NCBI RefSeq assembly: GCF_050948215.1
Contig: NC_135155.1
Location: 11,612,001-11,676,000, forward strand
Reading direction: 5' to 3'
DNA from: Halictus rubicundus
Taxonomy: Eukaryota; Arthropoda; Insecta; Hymenoptera; Halictidae
DNA length: 64,000 nucleotides
Shown here one piece after another: positions 20,590-32,440 of the stretch. Under the pieces are notes generated by a model, which did no database searches, had not been told where the DNA came from, and saw only the letters and a program-made list of their open reading frames with translations. Position 1 is the first letter of the stretch; each line of letters opens with the position of its first letter. The position numbers were made by a program, and so were the translations under genes.

Positions 20590-20800
20590 CAACTATCGTC
20601 AGATAAACAGTATGGCCGATAGGCGGTGTCGTTGATATTTGGCACTCATAAACCCCGGAGTCCTTGCGCTGAGGGTATCGTATCTTGAGCGTCCACTCAT
20701 CGCTGTGCGGAGTGTGCACGGCTTCGAAGCGTTGATCGCTCGTGTACGTGTAACGACCGAGCGTTAGCAGGTGTATGTCTCGGTGTCTTACCCAGGAAAC
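20590..20800 (-). CDS. dpr: Dpr exon 3: core of Ig1
   Basis: The acceptor is TTTTGCTGCAG|GTTTCC and the donor CGATAGTTG|GTGAGT. The exon is 211 nt. It encodes VSWVRHRDIHLLTLGRYTY, TSDQRF, WTLKIRYPQRKDSGVYEC and ISTTPPIGHTVYLTIV. The Trp of VSW and the Cys of DSGVYEC complete the Ig fold with the Cys in exon 2. The SWVRHRDIHLLT and YTSDQRF blocks are hallmarks of the Dpr Ig1 domain, the face that contacts DIPs in known complexes. Confidence 0.96.
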
Positions 20801-22056
20801 CTGCAGCAAAATACGAATATTGCCCCTAAAGTTTTTTCTCAAAGTCTCCCCCACCTGCTCTCCCATTTCTTCCACAACCAGCCGCTTTATACCTCCCTCC
20901 ATCACGCTGAAGCCTGTCGGCCCGCGAATTTTCCTTCTCGTTCGAGAATATGAAAAACAAAGATGGCTCCCGTTACAGTCAACACGTTCGCTGCCCCACT
21001 ACCCACATCTCGCTGGGCAAAATTATTCGTTCGAACGTGAAAATAAATTTTCACTTTAACAATTTTACCAGCGGTGTATTTTTCTAATACCGTTACAAGA
21101 AAAAATAAACCAAAATTGCCAAAAGAAACCCTCACCAACAGACACGATGCACCATGATTTCAGCCAAAACCCACCGAAACAGTGCGATCACTAGGATAGA
21201 TACTATGAGAAAAAATAAACCAAAATTACCAAAGGAAACTAATACCGTTACAAACATTTAACAATGTTTAACTATCGTTCGAATGGACCGCCGCACCGTC
21301 AACTCGTCAATGTTCACGGACGTACACTTCTCTAGTTTCACGGTACCGAATAAATTGTTTCTACGCGTCCCGTTGCGTCGAGCAAATTGAAAATCGTTAA
21401 AAATGTCGCGAGAGGTCGGGGGGGCACTCGTGAATCAAAAACTCGCATAAACGACGCCCGGGCGACTTCAGATTGCCTCCTTACGAGCGATTTAGTAGAA
21501 ATAATTATCGTCGGATAATGGGTCGTTCGCGCACCGATTTCGTCGAGCGATGAGCAATCGAGCCGCCGGAGTCACCGCGAGATCGTGTTATTTCAACTGG
21601 CTTTTATTCGCAAATTTCGAGGGCGCACCGTGAGGGGGGTGGGGTGGGGTGGGGGGAAGTAGGTCGGATTCATTGGACCCGGCAACTTTTGCGGTTACTC
21701 GACTGGTCGAATGCCTCTCGATGGAATCGATAAAAAACTTGATAGGTATACGGAATAGCGAACACGCGGGCATCGTATATACATAGGCATATAAATGCAC
21801 GGATACACGCGTGTCGAGCTCATTCCGGGGCCAATGGGCCGAACGCCCCCTGCTGCCTATTTAAATCGCAATGATCTGCTGACAATATCGATGAACCGGG
21901 AACGTGATTCTGTCACGAGTACTCGCGTCCCGTCGATCGGAATTTACGTCCGATTGATACCAATTGCCGGTGAAAGAACTGCGATCCTGGATGCGCCTGC
22001 AATCGAACCAGTTGTATACAGTGCCTGGTGGACACAGGCGATTGTTTCTTAACACT

Positions 22057-22305
22057 TTACCGACCGGTTGCCTATTAACTGGCTTTTCGTCCCGGACGCT
22101 TACCGATCGGTTGCCTATTAATCAGTTTTTTTGTCACCGACGATTACCGACCGGTAACCTATCAATCGGCATTTTACCGACCGGTAGTCTATTAATCGGC
22201 CTTTTGTCCCCGACGCTTACCGACCGGTAGCCTGTTACTCGGTTGCCACGGTGATCGGTAAGAAGTCTGCAGGATATTCAACCGCTACCGGTCGGTAAAA
22301 TGGTA
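22057..22305. repeat. Tandem array, 43-bp unit with palindromic TACCGACCGGTA core
   Basis: TTACCGACCGG-type cores start at 22058, 22101, 22145, 22175 and 22218 (periods 43, 44, 30, 43). Units read on through CCTATTAATCGG and TTTTGTCCCCGACGC. One unit has lost about 14 bp. An inverted CTACCGGTCGGTAAA lies at 22285-22299. Confidence 0.85.
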
Positions 22306-22964
22306 AAAATCGTCGTTCTCCATCGCGCCGTTGTTTCATGAGAAATTTCGAAGAAAAAAGTCGGATTTTATAAATTTTTTCTGCTTTCAACGTAAAAGTT
22401 GGGTACATGATTTTTTTTTAATACGATTTCGAATACATCCGCCCAAACGCAATGGTGTACTTTCTTTTTCACAACAGTATGACCGTTTAAACATTTTGTT
22501 AACAATCTATAAAAGTAGATACTGTCGTACATGCGAAATTTCATAGAATCGTTCTGCGTAAAAAGCATTCTTTTACGATTAAACCGGCAAACATCCTTAA
22601 AGATGGAGATTAATTCGTACAAAAAATACAGATAAATCGACGCGGAACGCTACACGGTACAGCAATATCTAAGAATGATAGCAATCTGTTATATAAATTC
22701 TCTTTGGGCGCTTGTTTTCGCGTATCGAGCGAAACAATCGCTCCATTAAAGTGTTTTTAATCCATCGGGGCAGCGTGAACCCCAATTATGTGAAAATACG
22801 CTTACAAAAAAGAAAAACAGGTAAAACGATCCAGGGCTGTCAAAAACGGGGTCACTGGAATAATGTCGCGTTGTACTATAATTAATGTCACGATACATCT
22901 CCAATTTCGGCCAAACACTGAACCGCTAACCTTTCCTAGAAATATACATATATGTCATTTGATT

Positions 22965-23153
22965 TACAGTGTTTACTCGATATATGTCACAAAACGGGTC
23001 TACCCAGGGACATATATCGGCTAGAAAATACTATTCTCTGATACACTGCCGAACGTAGAAAAGGACTCACAGGGTATACCCCACGGCAGTGGGGATAGTT
23101 CTGGGACTTTTATCGGCTAGATATTCGGGACATATATCGAGTAAAGACTGTGT
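22965..23153. mobile_element. MITE family 2, complete copy
   Basis: The inverted ends ACAGTGTTTACTCGATATAT and ATATATCGAGTAAAGACTGT bound a 189-bp non-coding element with the near-palindromic centre GGGTATACCCC. Confidence 0.82.
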
Positions 23154-24503
23154 GTCGTTTCTCTGTAGTCAATTCTGTTAATCCCTCCGCTATTTGAAAT
23201 TACTATTATCTAGGCTTAAACCACTACATTGCCTAGGATCACGGTCTCCTAATTTTAAATATCGATTGTACTCGTATTTTCGATTGACGTGCTCATCTCC
23301 AGAAGTGATAGCTCAGCCAGGGAAACTCGGTGTTTTTCTAAAAGTAATTTTCACGATACGGTACGGTTAAAAACATTTCCCCGATTTTCGGGGGGCGAAT
23401 CGAGGAAAACTGTAGGTCGGTGGCGGTTCGTAAACCAATTTCCCGCCAACGTTGATTGTATTCCGTGCGAGAGAGGTATGACGTCACCGGGAAGATTCGA
23501 TATTCTCGCAGCTCGGCCACGAATCCGACATTTGCGGTAGCGAGAGCGAGTTCCCAGATGACATCGCATCTGTGCAAGCCTCTTGTGTCTCGTCGTATCG
23601 CGGACGTTGGTCTTAGGCATTGTTCCGCGAAAATCATGCGAAATCTATGCAGTTCGCGTGCTCGCGAGCACCGTTTTCGACGCTTAACGCGACACGTCCC
23701 GAACGTTATAACTCGGTGGCGTGTTCGTTGTAAAAATTTCAATGCTCCAGATAGTTGCACCAATTTAACCAACAGTTCAACCAATCCTTTAAAAGCCCGC
23801 TCGAAGTTTAATTTTCCATTAATTTTGTATCGTGAACGTATAGCTTAAAAGACGCTTACAACAAGATTAAATACTGCAACTATCAAAATTAATGTTCTGA
23901 TATCGCATAACGGGTATCCAGAATACACGTCATTTTGAATTTTACGATTTTGTCTCGAAAATACCGCACCCAATCACGGAATCATCCGAAACGAATAACC
24001 GTTTTGGATTCCGATGTTTTAAAGTGTTGTCAATTTATAGTGAAAAAGATTCGTTGATTATATCAAACTACAAGAATTGTTGGCCAGAAAAAAAGTTGCT
24101 TTTCAGAGCACTGCGCGCCGTGTCCACGAATGCGAGCGAGTTCCCTCGTCCACGGAATTGCACACCGCTCCGTCCCCGCGGATACGATCTCCCTTTACTG
24201 TCCTTTCATTTCGTCGGAATTGCCGTGGCCGCGTTAAACGTCTCGTGCGCGCCGAGATTGATTTACAAGGGTTTTCGGAATCGCGCGCGAATCTCGCTCG
24301 GACGTGGACAGCGTTCGCCCCGGTTCGAAACTGTTGCGTATCTAACGACACGCAACGGATCCAGCTTGGTGGAGGTCCGTGTTCTCGAACATTTTCATTC
24401 TTGCCGCAGAAAATCCAGGTTTTCGCCTCTATTCTACGGTATTGCGTGTCAGTTTGGTTTTACAACTCGGAGACGTCGTTCGAAAATTTTCTTTTGGACT
24501 TAT

Positions 24504-24689
24504 CACGGTGAATTCTCTATATATGTCGTCAAGGCCTGGATGATAAACGTCGCGGAATTGTCCCCACTACCGCGGAGTATACTGAGTGAGAGGGGCCGTG
24601 AAGCTCGATAGGCCTCGGACGCTGGCTCCTGAGCGATACACGACGCTGGCAAGACCCATGTTGTTGACATATATCGAGAATTCACTGTA
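24504..24689. mobile_element. MITE family 1 (CAGTGAATTCTCGATATATG ends)
   Basis: The element begins CGGTGAATTCTCTATATATG and ends ATATATCGAGAATTCACTGT, with diagnostic inner blocks GATAAACGTCGCGGAATT and CGATACACGACGCTGGCAAG. It is 186 bp and non-coding. The family is usually flanked by TA. Confidence 0.82.
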
Positions 24690-25160
24690 CCGATATGGAC
24701 TCCATTCCTATCCCTAGTCCCTGTCCTAGATTATTACCTAGTTACTAGGTAATACTAGGTTACCATAGTTAGAGACTATGGTCTCTCCACAAGTTCCCTG
24801 TTCCCTTCCCAAGCTGCCTAGCCTCATCTCTTGTTCTCTAGTTCACTAACCCTTACCTAGCCCTTCTTCTCGTGTTTTTAGACCAGCCGCAAGTCCTAGT
24901 CCGTTTCCAAGCTGCCTAGCCTCATCTCTTGTTCTCTAGTTCCCTAGACCCTTACCTAGCCCTTCTTCCCGAGTTCTCTAGTCCAGTCACAAGTTTCCTA
25001 GTCCCTTCCCAAGCACCCTAGGCCTCTCCTCTTGTTCTCTGGTACTCTTACCTACCTGCCCAGTCCCTTACCTAGTTCCCTAGTTCCTACCCAAGGTCTC
25101 CCTAATCCCTTTCCTCGTTCCCTTCCCGAGTCCCGGAACCCTATGTCCATAATTCCACCT
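24690..25160. repeat. CT-rich tandem array, about 100-bp unit, three copies
   Basis: AAGCTGCCTAGCCTCATCTC occurs at 24811 and 24909, with a diverged AAGCACCCTAGGCCTCTCC at 25011. Shorter TCCCTAGT/TTACCTAG words fill the flanks. Confidence 0.82.
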
Positions 25161-25537
25161 TTCAGTCCCCTTCGCAGGACCTTCCCCGGGGGGGGGGGGT
25201 GACGCAATAATTTTCCCACGGAGTAGGAACTAATTAACAGTTCCTCGAACTCGTGGCAATACCACGCGGTACTCCGACGCATTTCTCGTCGCAGTTACAA
25301 TACGTAACTTACATACGTCGTATCCTACGGATGAAACTGCGACGACAAAGGACGCGTTTCCACGCCGATAAAATAATTGGTCTCGCACAAAGATCCGCCG
25401 AGGAGTACGCCGTACGGACGCGGCGGGTTCATCGTGGACGTGCGTCCTCGACGTTGTTTGCCCAGAGATACCGGTCGTTGAACGATCGTCCGTTCTTCGT
25501 CGACTCGTCGCGCGTCGTCTCGTTTACCGGGATTACA

Positions 25538-25538
<1 letters not shown>

Positions 25539-25575
<37 letters not shown>
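25539..25575. repeat. (CT)n microsatellite
   Basis: An uninterrupted CT dinucleotide run of about 37 bp. Confidence 0.95.
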
Positions 25576-25580
<5 letters not shown>

Positions 25581-27694
25581 GAACCAGGTGAAACGGGGAC
25601 AAGGGATCGGCAGTGAAGACGAAGAGGAGGACGGCAGACGTCGGGAAAATAAGGAGCCGCCGATCTTTCTCCGGATAAAAGCGTGCCTGCGCGCGTGTTC
25701 CCGTAGCTTGCACGCGCGTGTTGACGCTTGCGTACTCGCGTTTCCCTGCCCTACAGGGATAAGCGCGGAACAGTGTAATGATGTCGAACGTTTTGTTCGC
25801 GGCTATTGCAGCGCGACTGCAGCTTGAAAAATGAGAGAGTCCTTTCGAGAGCTTTTTACCGGGCACGAGAATACGGAAAATAGAAAAAATGAAAGTACAT
25901 CGGAGAGAATAGAGAGAGATAGAGAGAGAGAGAGAGAGAGTGAGAGAGGGAGTGGGGAACTGCCGCACCAACGATTCAGTAAGTTTAACAGGGGAACGTG
26001 GGACTTAACCCTCGGACGACGCACCTTTTTCACAAATGAACAATTAACGATGCTCGCGACCGTTCGCAGCTTTGTTTCACGCAATTCTTTAAAAATATAT
26101 TTTTAAAGGTACTTCTCTGTTGTTGTTGTCGATGTAACAGTTGTTCAGTTAACCGTTTGCTCCCGGTGTAATGTACGGATCTTCCGCTACGCGTTTCTGA
26201 ATAAACTCTCTATTTTGTTCCAAGTCTCGCTGAACTATGTCCATTTTGGACTCCGTAGATTCGCGATAAGGTAGAGTGACCACGTTACCGACAAAAATAG
26301 GCGAAAATTGATTGTACGTGCCTCAACTTTTCGTCGTCATATGAGAATATTTTTCGATGGGAAAGGGATCATTCGAAAGAGGAAGGTTCAATCTAGCGCG
26401 CGCTGCTCATCAGCTGACGAGATTATGCAGATATTTGGAAATATAAGCGTCAGAAGTAGGCCAAATTTGACGATGTGCATGCCGTGGAATCCAAGCATTT
26501 TTATGCCATTCGATGAGTTTTCTGGATGAAAACGAGAATAGGGCGCGCTAGAAAGTATTTCCAGCTACAAATTCAGCTATATTTTGTCTTGATTCTCTGC
26601 GAAACAAAGCCAAAAATTTAAAGCACGTTTCAGAATTCGTGATATCGATAATACAGAGCAAAAAATGTGACAAGTTTAGTCACAGACTTAAGACCCGTCG
26701 GATCAAGACCAAGACCAAGTCTTGAGTCAGTGGCTGAAGACTGTGAATGGAAATTATACAGCAGATACCGACCTGAAGACTCTGCGAAAATCACGTGACT
26801 ACCCTTGGCTCTTAAATCATACTTTTTGATACAGATTTGTCATCTTTAGATTTCGAAGAAGGAGAAATAAATGCATTCCGGTTGTCCGGTGATCCAAGGA
26901 AAACCTTCGGAGTAGTTGAATGGTCATTTTGATATATTGTGACTGACCAGGGTCAAAGTAGACCCAGGTTCTGCCGCGACTTGACACGGATTCGAGTTCT
27001 TCTAAAACGCATCGGAACGGTATCACTCGTGCGACGAAATCTCGGCTTTTACGTCATTGATTCTAATTGCTTTTGTTTATCGGTCGGTTCGAGCCAAAGT
27101 CAAACTACCGCTGATTAGCTCGCGGTCTTTATACGCCTAGTAGTGAACGCCGCTATTATCGTCGACGGTGTATTAATAGCGTGTTATTAGCCGCTCCAGC
27201 GAAACAAGCCCCAACCTATGTCTCTCTCGCCGCCTTTGAAAGCGGCCCGGATTGTTTCGCCTTCCACCAATCGCTTAGAAACACGACACCAGCCGTCGAA
27301 ACGGATATGTACACCTTTGAATTCGCGTTTCCGGTGCAACATGCGACAACCTGCCCAGCGAGGGATCAGCCGATTGCCGGATCGACTGGAAATCTATAAT
27401 CACGCGAATTTGCGAATTTCCACGCATGGTCTGTCCGTTCCCTACGTCGAAAATTCGCAAATATGATTTCTTGATCCTTCTTCGCATTTGTGTCAAATAT
27501 GAGGAAGCGCGGGGCGGAGGCTGCAGCAAATAAATTCAACTTCATCATTGTGATAAAGGTAGGTGTTAGAGCTTGGTGGTTTTAGAATTTAGATCCTATG
27601 TATAATTAAATTTCTGATTATTTTCACTTATATTCAAATCCTCTTCGACTCGATCTCATCGGGAAAACTTTAGGAAAGAAATCCTTGTTTCATA

Positions 27695-27864
27695 TACAGT
27701 GAATTCTCGATATATGTCAACAACACGGGTCTTGCCAGTGTCTTGTGTCGTCCAGGAGACCTCTCGAGCTACGTGGCCCCTCACGGGGTATACCCCGCGG
27801 TAGTGGGGATAATTCCGCGACGTTTATCATCCAGGCTTTGGCGACATATATAGAGAAATCAATG
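27695..27864. mobile_element. MITE family 1, near Dpr exon 2
   Basis: TACAGTGAATTCTCGATATA to the inverted end TATAGAGAAATCAATGTA, with the centre GGGGTATACCCCGCGG. It is 170 bp and lies about 120 bp from the exon 2 donor. Confidence 0.85.
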
Positions 27865-27984
27865 TACTTTCCGTTCTGAAAGTCGAACGAGTCGGAGCGA
27901 TTAGCTTGTTCGTTAATTGTCGAGCTCGCTTGAATTGGAATTTCGCGGAGAATCGGGAAGTACTTGAAGTTCGTCGAAACTCAC

Positions 27985-28151
27985 CGTTCGATTTCCAACG
28001 TTCTTCACTTTGCACACCAGATACACCTCCTTCCCCACCAATCCGGTGAAGTTCGACTTCATGGAGATGTCGAAATGGGGACCCGTTCCAGGGGTTGGCC
28101 ACTCCTCCAGAAAGTCGGTCCGAAAATTTCTTGAACATGATGCTGTGCTAC
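27985..28151 (-). CDS. dpr: Dpr exon 2: linker and start of Ig1
   Basis: The acceptor is CGACTTTCAG|GTAGCACAG and the donor AATCGAACG|GTGAGT. The exon is 167 nt: two bases completing a Gly codon and 55 codons. It reads STASCSRNFRTDFLEEW, then FDISMKSNFTGLVGKEVYL with the first Ig1 Cys in VCKV, ending NVGNRTV except that the final Val codon begins the next exon. The donor is only about 120 bp from a MITE (27695-27864). Confidence 0.92.
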
Positions 28152-28280
28152 CTGAAAGTCGAGAAACAAGACCATTATTCCTTCTTCGCCGCTCTAGATC
28201 ATCCAACAACTTCTAAAAGGAACTTCTTCCTATAGATTTAAGAGGCATCCTTTTGTTAGCATAAAACGTAGTATAATATA

Positions 28281-28390
28281 CAGCATGATCGACTAGAGGT
28301 GGGAGAAAATTTAAGGAGTGCTTCTCCATGAAAATATAAGACGAAAATGAAGAGTAAAAAAATTGTGATTTCGGCTTCATTTCTCAGTTA
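28281..28390 (+). mobile_element. Foldback MITE, family 3, left arm only
   Basis: It starts CAGCATGATCGACTAGAGG and matches the left arm of the other copies up to TTCTCAGTTA, where a TTAA element begins. Confidence 0.7.
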
Positions 28391-28565
28391 TTAACACTTT
28401 GAACGCGAAACTAGAAACCCCAAAAATTCCATAAGATCAAAGTAAGTTATTTAATGAAATAAAAACTGCAAAAAATTGAATGTACGATACTGAGTAATCC
28501 TCCAACTGTCTTGCATGTTACAGATCCTAATTAAGTTTAGTACAATGAATATATCAACGTAAAAA
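28388..28565 (+). mobile_element. TTAA MITE, partial copy
   Basis: The left end TTAACACTTTGAACGCG and about 170 bp shared with the copy at 10475. The right end is not recognisable. It abuts the foldback arm, so it either interrupted that element or joined it by deletion. Confidence 0.65.
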
Positions 28566-29074
28566 TTCGTGCGTTGTATCACCTACTTCTGCATATTCTC
28601 CGCTTTCTTGTACCTCTGCTTTTCACCGCTTTCTATGTATACTTTCCGCTTTATTCTTAATACACTATTTGTCCTTTCATACAGTCCACTATTACTCTCT
28701 ACCTGTCCGATTCCTCTCGCTATAGTTCCAAACACCTGAATTTCCCGAGTTCCTGCCAGCCGGTGTCGAGGTATTCTTATTATTCGAAGTCCTCCGGATT
28801 TAATCTCGCTAACACTGCCGTGGGAAAAAATAGGGAAAATTGAGAATCGAGAAGAGACGGGTCGAAAGCGAGGGTGAGGGGTGGTGGTGGTGGTGGAGAA
28901 TTAAATAATCTCGAGTTAACTGGCTGCTATTCGTTTAAGCGATCTCTCGAGAGCTTTCGTAAAGTCGGCGCGCTATGGGACATGGTACACTTCGGAAAGC
29001 TACAAACTTTCGAAAGAATTAAAATACGTCTACTCGCGGACTCTTCGACTGGGATGTTTCCGAGTAAGTAGAAG

Positions 29075-29126
29075 AGCAAGAAGAAGAAGAAGAAGTAGAA
29101 GAAGAAGAATAGGAAGAGGAAGAAGT
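29075..29126. repeat. GAAGAA trinucleotide tract
   Basis: An AAG/AGA-rich imperfect microsatellite in Dpr intron 1. Confidence 0.85.
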
Positions 29127-30784
29127 ACGCTGTCGACGTCTTCGTAAATTTCCGTCGTTGCACGCGCGTTCATTACGAGAGGAACGTCTCGCTGTTTGAA
29201 CTACCGTCTCTCCAATCTCGGAAGACATACAGCTATTAAGACGATTAAATGCTGAAAGATTTACGCGATCGCCTAACCGGCTATCATCCGCCGTGCGCCG
29301 TGCTCTCCGATGACTCAACAAAAACCCGTGCTTGTTGTTTCTCGTTTACTTTGGATTTCGTTTTCCTCTTTTCTCTCTCTCTCTCTCTCTTTTACACACG
29401 ATGGAACGTTCTTTCATCGACTTCAATTCTCCACTTGGCCGTAGCGTAACTGTGTCAAACCGGCAGGACATAGTGTGTAGAGAATATTGAATTGTTTCGG
29501 AACGACTATCACCCGTTGTCGTTCGCCGATTTTTCCCTCGGCTATTTGCTCGTGAAAAGATGCATAATCGGCTCGAGATTGCTGGACGCACTATTCGGAA
29601 CGGACGTCCAAACAATCGATTCTTCTCTCCAGCGATTTTCCATGGCGAAACGAGTACAGGATTTTCAGTGGACAGCGAACGAGTACTCTGCCTATTATAT
29701 TTTGTGCGGTTGATCCTCGCACGGTGCTCTAGATTAGCCGCGACGAACGATTCGGGGACAATACTTTAGCCATTTTTTGTTTCATCAGATCATCGAGTTT
29801 CATTTATGGTATTCGATTTTACAACAGTACATATTCCGCAGCGCTAATCGACGTGCAATCAAACGTTTTACAGTATCTGGAAAGAATACAGAATCCTAGG
29901 AAGTGTTGCGAATGTAGAGACTGCAAGCTTCAACGAAATTATCGCAATCTTTTGGGAATAAGAAATTTAGCGTTCAAATAGTTTTTGGACTCACTGTGCA
30001 AAGGCGACGTAGAAAAGAACATATTTTATTCGCGTATTTGTTACTCCTTTCAGAGCTAGTAAGAACATTGGTACGTTATATTATGGAAGAAACATAAACG
30101 TGATCTCGATGGAACAGAATGACGATGTTTCGCATGCTTTTTCGGCTTCCCAGCGTAATTACTTAACGTTTGGTGCATACACAAGCGAAAGCCTGGTGAA
30201 ATATATTCACGATATATCAGCGGCTTTCGAAACAGGAATTAAAAAATTGCGGATTTTATACGTCATACGCTAATGGCGCCCCCTATCCCAAGGATATCCG
30301 CGATGTACAAAATTTAATAAACTACAACGCAATTTCCATTTTATTTAGGATTTCGTGCAACGCTCGATCCATTGAATCCATTTCTATTTATTTGATTCCA
30401 GTTTCTGTAAATTGCGCTACGAACAAATCGGATCGATAGAATGCTGTTACTATGGCGAGGAAATTGTAAAAGCAGCGATATTAAACGAAAGCATTCGCGT
30501 TTCCCGAATAATTAAAAAATATGTGCTAAAGAGAAATTCGGCTGGGGATATCGCGTCATATCGGAACGAGATGGGCAATTTTACGTGTCGCTTTTAATTC
30601 ATTAAAAAAAAAATCTGTTATCGCACCTCTGCAGAGAAAATGAAATACTTATCGTATTTCGTATGCGTCCCAAGCTCGTCGTATCCAACGACTCGAACAC
30701 GAGTCGTTCGAATGGGTCCTCGCGTTAAAGTATGAACGATTTCTTTTTATTCTCGACGTGGGACAAGTTCATACGTTTTGCATG

Positions 30785-31700
30785 TGTTACGGGCCAAAAT
30801 TAATTAGGCACGCGGACGAACCCAATGCGAAATCGGGGAGCCGCTGGGATGGTATAGTTTTCGTGGACGAACCCAATGCGGAATCGGGGAGCCACTAGGT
30901 TGGAGAAATCTTTGTTGGACTATGGTTTATCGCGGACGAACCTGATGCGAAATCAGGGAGCCGGTAGGATAGTTAGTATCGTGTGGGAATGTTCAATTAT
31001 TGGGTTAGGATATTGGGCAATAACGAAGGGTTTATTGCGCGATTTACCAAAGAAGACGAATATATTCTGAATTAAATGTTGTTACAAGTGTTGGTGTCGA
31101 ATTAAAAGTAACTGTAAAATATACAATGAAAGTATTGTTACCTATTGATGCTCGGTGTTGACGCACTGACAATGCGAGGTCTAAGAGTAATTGTTAAATG
31201 CCGAATAGAAGTTTCACCGAACTAACGGAATCTATAAGGTTAAACTTTGATTTTAACCCGATCTCACTATAATTGATTTACAAATGTGACACGAGACTGC
31301 ACAATTACCAACCGAAGAGAATGAAGATGAACGGGTTTATATCCCCAGAACAGAATGGGGTGTTCTGCTTATAATTTGATGTTACGTAGGGTCACACTAC
31401 CCATTTTTTTGTCGCTTCTAATTAAAAACGGGCCTCAGTTAGATCTTTGTTAAAAGGGGTTAATAAAGAGGTTATTCCCACGAGAAACTTAATTGACGGG
31501 TTCTAGAGATTTTCACGTTAAGAAATCATACGGTACCTTTCCATAAATAAAAGGGTCCTGTTGGGACGCTTTTCGTTCCCAGGAAAAGAGACTAGAAAAT
31601 TCTAATCGAAATGAACGCGGAGAAAACTTCTCCATACATAACACATCTATCAGATAAACAATTTATAACTTATTCTGCACGTATTGTTCTCAAAGTAATA
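30785..31700. mobile_element. Possible solo LTR or retrotransposon remnant
   Basis: The stretch starts TGTTACGGGCCAAAATTAAT, like many Ty3/gypsy LTR starts. It contains three copies of a GACGAACCCAATGCG-type unit (30811, 30862, 30931) and, near 31543-31560, AAATAAAAGGGTCCTG. No paired LTR, target-site duplication or protein was found, so the call is tentative. Confidence 0.3.
30811..30970. repeat. Short direct repeat, three copies
   Basis: CGCGGACGAACCCAATGCGA and two close variants start at 30811, 30862 and 30931, each followed by an ATCGGGGAGCC-type end. Confidence 0.85.
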
Positions 31701-31774
31701 CCTTCAGCACGTTAAGAAAAATTTGAACAATGAGTCTCGAAAGTAGAAGGTTGGAGCCTAAAATATGTGATAAG

Positions 31775-31980
31775 TAGACTGCGGATTTTATTATGCGTTT
31801 ATGACAAAAATGAGTGGGCGTAATTTCGAACAGTAACAACATTAGAAGAATTTCAAGGTACTGTTAACATTATTTCCAATCTATTAAACATAATGAGAAA
31901 GAAATTAAATTCTTATTTCAACCCAGTTCGAAAATATTCAGATAGAAAGCTTTGACTTTGCATAAAGATCCGCAGTCTGG
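31775..31980. mobile_element. MITE family 6 (AGACTGCGGATTTTATGC ends)
   Basis: Begins TAGACTGCGGATTTTATTAT and ends TGCATAAAGATCCGCAGTCT, an inverted pair. It is about 200 bp and non-coding. A second full copy is at 48699-48900. Fragments lie at 14326, 16383, 42950 and 63185. Confidence 0.85.
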
Positions 31981-32389
31981 TGAGATAGATCATCATTGTA
32001 TTCAGGAAAATTGGTAGAAATCAGCTTGAACTTGTAATTATTCGCAGCACTGTATTTATGATCGACCGAATTCGACGCGGAACGAAGCAGAGGCTAAGAG
32101 CTATCGGAAGCGAGGAAGGAAGGAAGGAAGAAACGCAGGTTAGAGGTCGGAACGAGCGTGTCCGTGGTGGAAAAGCAAGCGTGTATCTTGCTCGGTGGTT
32201 ACTTAGGGTGAACTTGTCTTAACCACTCCCGGACTGGAAAGCTCCGAAGCGTGGTATACGAGGGGCGCATGGTCTGGCGAGCTAACGAAAGAGAATTTTC
32301 CATTGCGAAAGTGCTCCCGTGCACGCGGCTGATTCTGGAGAGCAGTCGCGCAAAGAAAAGCTCTCGCTAGGGCATTCTTGTGCCGCGCG

Positions 32390-32440
32390 TTTCGACTCCG
32401 TTTCAACTCCGTTTCAACTCGGTTTCAACTCCGCTCCCGA
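32390..32440. repeat. GTTTCAACTC-type 12-bp tandem repeat
   Basis: Four imperfect copies of a 12-bp unit in a GC-rich part of intron 1. Confidence 0.75.

Larger units (their letters stand above)
20801..27984 (-). other. Dpr intron 2
   Basis: A 7.2-kb intron with a 43-bp tandem array, MITE family 2 and family 1 copies, a 100-bp CT-rich array, a poly-G run at about 25188-25198 and (CT)n/(GA)n tracts. Positions 20960-22050, 22310-22960, 23160-24500 and 25980-27690 hold no supported feature. Confidence 0.7.

Noticed and set aside
24024..24611. Plus-strand open frame of 195 codons
   Set aside because: No domain signature, an overlapping open frame of similar length in another phase, and its 3' end runs into a family 1 MITE.
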